A DNA stretch of 6,657 nucleotides from positions 1 through 6,657 of the forward strand of contig JAUJNC010000242.1 in assembly GCA_030446525.1 (NCBI GenBank), read 5' to 3'. The position numbers and the translations under genes were made by a program. Source of the DNA: Armatimonadaceae bacterium. GTDB taxonomy: Bacteria > Armatimonadota > Armatimonadia > Armatimonadales > Armatimonadaceae. Positions 1 to 4,698 of the stretch are shown in pieces. Positions within the stretch are counted from its first letter, which is position 1; the number at the start of each line of letters is the position of its first letter. The notes beneath the pieces were generated by a model that saw only the letters and a list, made by a program, of their open reading frames with translations, was not told the origin of the DNA and did no database searches.

Positions 1-2
1 AC

Positions 3-467
3 GTGTTCCGGCTGGGCTGCAACGCCCTGATGCTCGGCCTCAGCCTGCTCGGTCTGCGCGTCTTCGACGTGCTGCGCGCCTTCGACTATTTGCGGACGCG
101 TCCCGATATCGCGTCGGTCGATATCCGCGGCATCGGAAGCGGCGCCCTCTGGGCGTTTTTCGCCGCCGCGCTGGAAGAGGGCTTCGCCGCCTTGACCTGC
201 GAGGGGATGCTCTGCTCCTACCGCGACGTATGCGAGACGCGCTATTATGACCGCGATCTGCTGCGCAAAACGCTGGCTCCGGGCATCCTGCGGCAGGGCG
301 ACATCGCGGACTGGCTGCCGTGCCTGGCGCCGCGCCCGGTCACCTTCGTCCGCCCGCGCGACGCATCCGGCGCGCCGCTGGACGCCGCCGCGTTCCACGA
401 GCGCCGCATCAAGCCGCTCCGCGCGCGCGGCGGCTTGCCGGGGGAATGGCAGCCGGCGGTCATGTAA
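3..467 (+). CDS. alpha/beta hydrolase, acetylxylan-esterase-like, C-terminal part (5' end outside window)
   Basis: This is the C-terminal 154 residues of an alpha/beta hydrolase of the acetylxylan esterase / dienelactone hydrolase type; family members usually cleave ester groups from sugars or small molecules. The frame is open to the left edge and the GTG at 3 is probably internal. Visible family features are the helix-turn VFDVLRAFDYLRTRPD (about residues 20-35) that precedes the nucleophile strand, the elbow region RGIGSGALWA (42-51), the AAALEE segment, and the late-strand motif CLAPRPVTFV followed by an acid loop (RPRDASG). The elbow reads G-I-G-S-G instead of the classical G-x-S-x-G, so the Ser is displaced by one position and catalytic competence is doubtful. 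No obvious G-x-H motif is seen near the C-terminus. The stop at 465-467 lies 14 nt before the next start, which suggests an operon with the beta-helix gene. The family assignment is by motif memory; the substrate is unknown. Confidence 0.82.
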   Translation: MFRLGCNALMLGLSLLGLRVFDVLRAFDYLRTRPDIASVDIRGIGSGALWAFFAAALEEGFAALTCEGMLCSYRDVCETRYYDRDLLRKTLAPGILRQGDIADWLPCLAPRPVTFVRPRDASGAPLDAAAFHERRIKPLRARGGLPGEWQPAVM

Positions 468-481
468 AGAAAAGAGAAGCT

Positions 482-2275
482 ATGAGAACAAGGCTGGGCT
501 CCTCAATCGCCGTGTCCGTGGCGGCGCTTCTGGCTTCGCTCTGCGCGACGCCGCTGCCGGGCCGCGTGCAGGGGGCGGGGCAGGCGCCCGAGGGCGCCGC
601 GAAGCCGCTCGCTGATCCCGCCCTGGATGCGCCCACGATGCACTCGCTGGGCGCCCGCTGGGTGATCGGCGGCGATGACGACAAGAACGCCGAAGTCGAG
701 GTCGCGTATCGCGAGGCGGGAACGGCGCCGTGGAAGCAAGGCCCGCCGCTTTTCCGGGTCGAAAAAGGCGCGCACAAAAACGGAAAGGGCGAGAGCAAAC
801 TCCCCGTGCCGGAGGGCGCCTGGCTGTTCGCGGGCAGCCTCGTCCTGCTGGCGCCGGACACCGCCTACGAGATCAGGCTCATCCTTTCGGATCCCGACGG
901 CGGCCGGACGGAGAAGCGGCTGCGGAGCCGCACGCGGGCCGAGCCGGTGGTCGCCGCGGGCGCGCCGCGCTTCCACGTCGCGCCCGGCGACGGCGGCGGC
1001 ACGGGCACGCCCGGCGACCCGTACCGGGGCCTGGCGGCGGCCCAGGCCCGGGCCAGGCCCGGCGACGTCTTCCTGCTGCGCGCGGGCACCTACCAGGGGA
1101 CCTTCGAGGTCACCAAACGCGGCGAGCCGGGCCGGCCGATCGTCTGGCGCGCGGCGGGCGACGGCGAGGCGGTCCTCGACGGGCAGGGCAAGGCCGCGGA
1201 GCGCCCGGGGCGGGCGATCAGCGCGAGCGGGGTTCACGACGTCTGGTTCGAGGGACTCACCGTCCGCAACGCAGACCACGCCCTGGTCGGGCGCGACGCG
1301 GCGCGCATCGTGGTCCGGCGCTGCCGCCTGCACCGCGTGAATTACGGCGTCACCTGCACCAGCAAGGTCGGGGACGCCACGCGCGACTGGTTCATCGCGG
1401 ATAACCGGATCGAGGGGCCCTCGACCTGGCCGCGCACCAGGGGCATCGAGGACGCGCGCGGGGTCCAGGTCACTGGCACGGGACACGAAGTCTGCTACAA
1501 CCGCATCCGGGGCTTCGCCGACGCGATCGACACCTTCCCCTCACAGCGCTGCGAGGCCATCGATTTCCACCACAACGACATCTCGGAGATGACCGACGAC
1601 GGCATCGAGATGGACTACTCGGTGCGCAACACCCGCTGCTTCCTGAACCGCCTGACCAACGTGTTCCAGGGCATCTCCGTCCAGCCGGTGTACGGCGGCC
1701 CCGTCTACATCTTCCGCAACGCGCTCTACAACGTGGTGGCCGAGCCGTTCAAGATGCACAACAGCCCGTCCGGCGCCCTGATGCTGCACAACACGTGCGT
1801 GAAGAAGGGGATGCCCCTCGTGCTCTACACCAACGCGCCGGTGCGCAACTGCGTGTACCGCAACAACCTGTTCCTGGGCACGCGCGCGAGCTTCGCCTAC
1901 GAATCCACGGCCCCGATGGTCGGATGCGACTTCGACTATGACGGCTTCGGCGGCGGACCGTGGGACAATTTCCTGAAATGGAACGGCGTCCGTTACGCCA
2001 CCTTCGAGGAGATGACCCGGAAGGCCCCCGTCGAGCGGCACGCCGTCCTGGTCGATCTCGCGGGGGCGTTCGCCAGCGGCATCCAGCCGCCGGAGGACCA
2101 GAGGGTTTCGTTTGATGCCGGCATGGTCGACCTGCGCCTGAAAGCAGGCAGCGACGCCCTGGATGCGGGTGAGGTCCTTGCCGGCATCAACGACGGCTAC
2201 GCGGGCAAGGCTCCCGACCTGGGCGCGTACGAGTTCGGGGCGGACCTGCCGCACTACGGCCCGCGACCGGACTGA
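482..2275 (+). CDS. secreted right-handed parallel beta-helix protein with N-terminal FN3-like domain
   Basis: A complete 597-residue protein. The start at ATG 482 is chosen because it follows a purine-rich AGAGAAG stretch and gives a good Sec signal peptide (MRTR, then a hydrophobic core at about residues 8-24); the open frame extends further upstream but would overlap the previous gene. Residues about 50-155 look like a fibronectin-III-like sandwich (APDTAYEIRLILSDPDGG). Next comes the typical entry motif of secreted beta-helix enzymes: GDGGGTGTPGDPYRGL (169-184), ARPGDVFLLRAGTY (191-204), and the VLDGQG turn. A ladder of short Asn/Asp/Gly-rich coils follows to about residue 470 (FHHNDISEMTDDGIEMD, EPFKMHNSPSGALMLHNT). 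The C-terminus ends in the common motif DLGAYEFG (579-586). Such proteins include polysaccharide lyases, epimerases and glycan-binding proteins. I do not see a diagnostic PL6 active site, so the reaction is left open. A role in extracytoplasmic polysaccharide processing is inferred from the fold, the signal peptide and the neighbours. Confidence 0.92.
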   Translation: MRTRLGSSIAVSVAALLASLCATPLPGRVQGAGQAPEGAAKPLADPALDAPTMHSLGARWVIGGDDDKNAEVEVAYREAGTAPWKQGPPLFRVEKGAHKNGKGESKLPVPEGAWLFAGSLVLLAPDTAYEIRLILSDPDGGRTEKRLRSRTRAEPVVAAGAPRFHVAPGDGGGTGTPGDPYRGLAAAQARARPGDVFLLRAGTYQGTFEVTKRGEPGRPIVWRAAGDGEAVLDGQGKAAERPGRAISASGVHDVWFEGLTVRNADHALVGRDAARIVVRRCRLHRVNYGVTCTSKVGDATRDWFIADNRIEGPSTWPRTRGIEDARGVQVTGTGHEVCYNRIRGFADAIDTFPSQRCEAIDFHHNDISEMTDDGIEMDYSVRNTRCFLNRLTNVFQGISVQPVYGGPVYIFRNALYNVVAEPFKMHNSPSGALMLHNTCVKKGMPLVLYTNAPVRNCVYRNNLFLGTRASFAYESTAPMVGCDFDYDGFGGGPWDNFLKWNGVRYATFEEMTRKAPVERHAVLVDLAGAFASGIQPPEDQRVSFDAGMVDLRLKAGSDALDAGEVLAGINDGYAGKAPDLGAYEFGADLPHYGPRPD

Positions 2276-2281
2276 TACTTC

Positions 2282-2286
2282 GGAGG
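2282..2286 (+). promoter_or_regulatory. strong ribosome-binding site (GGAGG)
   Basis: A GGAGG core lies 6 nt before the GTG at 2293. It is the best Shine-Dalgarno match in the window and lies just after the stop of the beta-helix gene. It is the main reason to accept the small downstream ORF as translated from GTG 2293. Confidence 0.55.
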
Positions 2287-2292
2287 CTCTTC

Positions 2293-2472
2293 GTGTACAC
2301 ACCAAATCTTGTGGCAAGGAAGCTGGGACCGGCGCGTTCCGACCCCGAGGAGATCCGGAAACAGGGCGGCGGCCGCTGGGGCCACCCGTACCCACGCACC
2401 ATCGGGTTCTCGACATCGGACAACTCCGATCCGCGCACGAACGGGCGCACGTATACGGTGAAACAACAATGA
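2293..2472 (+). CDS. small protein of unknown function (59 aa), translationally coupled to next gene
   Basis: A 59-residue ORF starting at GTG 2293, six nt after a GGAGG ribosome-binding site, and ending in a TGA that overlaps the next ATG as ATGA (2469-2472). That arrangement is typical of translational coupling. The product is hydrophilic and basic, has no signal peptide or membrane segment, and ends in a segment rich in Ser, Asp, Asn and Gly: FSTSDNSDPRTNGRTYTV (about residues 39-56). The SDPRTNGRTY stretch has the look of a conserved motif, but I cannot attach it to a family. It lies between a beta-helix gene and a hydrolase gene in the same orientation. Alternatives: it is the remaining 5' end of a longer gene lost by deletion or misassembly at the damaged region that follows, or it is untranslated leader that happens to be open. 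Function unknown. Confidence 0.5.
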   Translation: MYTPNLVARKLGPARSDPEEIRKQGGGRWGHPYPRTIGFSTSDNSDPRTNGRTYTVKQQ

Positions 2473-2580
2473 CGGACGCGGAAAAAGCCCCTTTCGCCAG
2501 CCGCGCCGCGGCGAGCCAGGCGTTCGCCGAACTTCTCCAGATCCCCCCGGCCGCGCCGGGCGTGGCGGCGGCGCGGGCGC

Positions 2581-2592
2581 GGGGGGGGGGGG
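2581..2592 (+). repeat. poly-G run of 12
   Basis: Twelve consecutive G residues inside the broken hydrolase gene. Shorter G-runs follow at 2657-2663 (7) and 2718-2723 (6). No other part of the window has runs of this length. It lies where readable coding similarity stops and may be a base-calling or assembly artefact. Confidence 0.8.
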
Positions 2593-2736
2593 CGGCCGGC
2601 GTGGTCGCCGGGGTCGCACCCCGGGGCTACCAGGCCGGCGGGGCGCCCCCGGCCGCGGGGGGGTTCTCTCGCGATGTGGGAGGACGCCGGCCGCCCCACC
2701 GGTGGCTGCACCGGCGCGGGGGGCGCCGGGGCGCCC

Positions 2737-2747
2737 GGGGGGGGGGG
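2737..2747 (+). repeat. poly-G run of 11
   Basis: Eleven consecutive G residues, the second long homopolymer in the same 170-bp stretch of the damaged hydrolase gene. On its own it would change the reading frame if miscounted by one. Confidence 0.8.
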
Positions 2748-3384
2748 AGTTCGGCGAGGGGGGTGGACGCGCCCGGGGACCCGACGCTGCGCCTCGTTTC
2801 TGGCTGGGGCGGGCTCGCGGCGGCTGCGGCACTGGGCCTGACGCAGCGCGGGCTGGACGTGAGGACCCCCGACACGAACGATCAGCTTGGGATCTTCTGG
2901 TCTGCCGTGCCCTTCGTCGGGCCATCGTGTGCAGATCCGCCAGGCCGTGACCTCCCGCAGGCCGCGATGATGTCGATGAGGACCGGATCGGGATGACCGG
3001 GATCATCGGCGGCATCACGACCTTTTTGTCCGGCTGGTGGACGACCGGATCGCCGCCGCCGCCCCGATCTGCGGCGAGGTGGGTTCCAGGTCGACGATAT
3101 TCCCGCGGCGCCAGGTCGCGCGCCTACCGCAGGGCGCTGCTGGTGGATCGGCATGCTCACCCGGGTGACCAGGGACTTCGCGCTGCTCGCAGCAGCGCCC
3201 TGATGCTCTGGGCGCCCCTCGACGTCGGCATGCCCAAGGAGGGCGTTGAGCGTTTCTTGTCGATTGTGGAACCGGCACGCCATCGCCGGGGAGCCGGCAG
3301 CGCTCGTGGCGCACCGCCCGCCGGGCGAACACCGCTTCACGCCGGAAGCCTTCGCGGCGACGAGATCCTTCTTCGACCGGCGGT

Positions 3385-4536
3385 TCAAGCCCGGGCAGGA
3401 TTAGCACGGCCTTTTTGAGTTGCTTCGCCAGCCAGGCGAAAGCGGCGCGCTGCATCTCCTGGTGAACTTGTTGGGCAGGATGAACAGCCGACGTAGTTCT
3501 GCGGCGCGCCGGCCGACGCGTAGTGGCCCGCGATGCGGCGGTCGGCGGCCTCCATGCCGGCAGGCGTGAACAGGCCGTCGTCCCGGTCGTACTGCGCAGG
3601 AGCGGCGAGGGCGCGCGCGGCGAGCGGCGGATCAGGCCAGTCGCGTGTCGGCTCACCCGCTCGGGAACAGCATCCACGTGTGGCGGCCACGCGACCTGGT
3701 CGAGCAGGCCCTCGCAGGTGCTCATCATCCCGACGATCACGGCGGCGCGGATCAGCCGGGGTAGCCTGCAGCAAGGCGGCGCGCGCGCCTGCTTGGCCGA
3801 CGCAGCCGACGCCGCCGCGCGGCCTCGGCGCGGCCAGCAGATAGGCGGTCGCCACGCGGTCTTCGAAGCTGACGACGCCGGCCGGCGTGGCGCCCAGCGG
3901 GGTGCAGTACTTTTCCACGGTGTGCTCGTGCGGGGTCGTGCTGGCATTGTACGCGGCCGATCTCAGTCTCCTCGCCGAGGCCCCGGCCCTTTTCTTCTCC
4001 GCGCGCACCCGTTCGCCCGCTGCCCACGCTCCCCGCGGGCATGGCGTCGACGGAGCTTGCGGCTGCCCTGAGAGGCTGTCGCCCGGCTGCGCGACGGCGA
4101 CCTGACCGCGCGCTCCCCCGGAACCGGCCCGGCCGCCGTAGTAAGATTCGCGGAACGGGCGCAGTACCGCCGGCATCGCGTCGGGGCCGTCGGCGATCTT
4201 CTCCTTGCCGTAGTATTTGAACCCGCCGTGGTCGTGCAGGGCCACGACGCCCGGCAGCGGCTCGCCGGCCCTTTGGGCGGGCCGCAAAAACCAGGCGAGC
4301 GTGCGCGGGCCGTAGCCGACGGACCAGGAAAGCTCCTCGCCGGCGACGCCGTCCCGCTCCCAGGTTCGTTCCGTGCGGACGCCCTGCGGCTCTTCCGGTC
4401 CGGGCGAAAACCCGAGCGTTTCCCGCGCGAGCCGCTGGGTGGCCTCGCCCGGCCGCGCCTGCGGGAAAAGCGCCCGCGAGCGCCCGGCGGCGCTGACAAG
4501 ATCGCTGAACGGCCCGAGGTGTTGGTAGCTCTTCAT
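3385..4536 (-). pseudogene. alpha/beta hydrolase (acetylxylan-esterase-like, HDHGG motif), split by multiple frameshifts
   Basis: The minus-strand gene most likely starts at ATG 4536 (MKSYQHLGPF), with GAGGAG about 12 nt upstream; the ATG at 4563 is in frame but has no visible ribosome-binding site. The first 137 residues are intact and show the oxyanion-side motif VVALHDHGGFKYYGKEKIAD (about 97-116) and FRESYYGGRA (128-137). Further pieces follow in order but in changing frames: GSRKL then VDAMPA (around 4050), AAYNASTTPHEHTVEKYC (about 3957-3904), VVSFEDRVATAYL (about 3876-3838), IRAAVIVGMMSTCEGLLD (3752-3699), HTWMLFPSG (3682-3656), QYDRDDGLFTPAGMEAADRR (from 3594), and EMQRAAFAWLAKQLKK (3458-3411). 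The nucleophile elbow reads VGCVGQAGARAALL (about 3810-3769), where a G-x-S-G-G core is expected, so the Ser is missing. The C-terminal end is uncertain: the open frame stops at 3385, but another frame stops at 3401-3403. The gene meets the plus-strand hydrolase tail to tail. I infer either dense consensus errors or a recent pseudogene. Confidence 0.82.
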
Positions 4537-4613
4537 CGTGTTCGGACGCTCCTCGCTTTGCATCTGCTTGACCGGGTTGTCTGTCTTATGGTACCCTAGC
4601 CGCAGATGGAAAA

Positions 4614-4630
4614 GCTCTATACTATAGAGC
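4614..4630. promoter_or_regulatory. perfect 17-bp palindrome, candidate operator, between divergent genes
   Basis: GCTCTATA-C-TATAGAGC is a perfect 8-bp inverted repeat around one central base. It sits in the 162-bp gap between the divergent hydrolase (start 4536) and heparinase-like gene (start 4699). It is AT-richer than its surroundings and contains TATACT (4618-4623), one mismatch from a sigma-70 -10 box, on the plus strand, and TATAGT on the minus strand. No convincing -35 box was found at the right distance for either. An operator for a dimeric regulator overlapping a promoter is plausible but unproven. If the heparinase-like gene instead starts at ATG 4606, the palindrome would lie within its coding region. 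Confidence 0.35.
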
Positions 4631-4639
4631 GCCGGTTAT

Positions 4640-4660
4640 GTCCCGGCGCCGGGGCGGGAC
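4640..4660. other. short inverted repeat GTCCCG...CGGGAC in the intergenic region
   Basis: A 6-bp inverted repeat (4640-4645 and 4655-4660) with a 9-nt loop that is itself GC-rich. It lies in what would be the 5' leader of the heparinase-like gene, 38 nt before its chosen start. It is not followed by a T-run, so it does not look like an intrinsic terminator. In DNA this GC-rich such a hairpin can arise by chance. Confidence 0.2.
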
Positions 4661-4698
4661 AAGACGCTCAGCCCAGGGGGAGCGCCGTACGGACGGCC

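Larger units (their letters stand above)
2469..3404 (+). pseudogene. alpha/beta hydrolase (acetylxylan esterase/dienelactone hydrolase-like), split by several frameshifts
   Basis: Conserved pieces of one alpha/beta hydrolase appear in order but in different frames. The ATG at 2469 overlaps the previous stop and starts an Ala-rich N-terminus (SQAFAELLQIPP). From about 2570 to 2880 the sequence has G12 and G11 runs and no readable family motif. Then come WDLL (2888-2899), DEDRIGMTGIIGGITTF in a continuous frame (2975-3025), LVDDRIAAAAPICGEVGS one frame off (3034-3087), DFALLAAAP in the third frame (3174-3200), LMLWAPLDVGMPKEGVE (3200-3250), and HRPPGEHRFTPEAFAATR in another frame (3312-3365), ending at TAG 3402-3404. 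The probable catalytic Asp is in PLDVG (codon 3221) and the His in GEHRF (codon 3330). The nucleophile elbow reads GIIGG where GISMGG would be expected, so the Ser appears lost by a small deletion. At least four or five indels are needed to join the pieces. The well-preserved protein-level signal suggests sequence error, but real decay is possible. Confidence 0.75.

Noticed and set aside
542..545. Lipoprotein signal (Cys21) in the beta-helix protein
   Set aside because: The residues before the Cys are A-S-L, which do not fit the lipobox; an ordinary Sec signal peptide is more likely.
503..1486. 327-residue open frame on the minus strand
   Set aside because: Antisense shadow of the beta-helix gene, Arg/Ala/Pro-rich.
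482..2275. Assignment of the beta-helix protein to PL6 (chondroitinase B/alginate lyase)
   Set aside because: The fold is convincing, but I could not locate the PL6 active-site Lys/Arg arrangement, so only the fold-level call is kept.
1541..2416. 291-residue open frame on the minus strand
   Set aside because: Antisense shadow of the beta-helix gene; low-complexity translation and no recognisable motif.
3424..3440. Hairpin TTCGCC-AGCCA-GGCGAA as a terminator
   Set aside because: It lies within the conserved C-terminal coding segment (AFAWLAK) of the minus-strand hydrolase and is not followed by a T-run in either direction at the right distance.
4568..4573. TTGACC as a -35 box for the heparinase-like gene
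   Set aside because: No acceptable -10 hexamer lies 15-19 nt downstream; the TATACT at 4618 is too far away.
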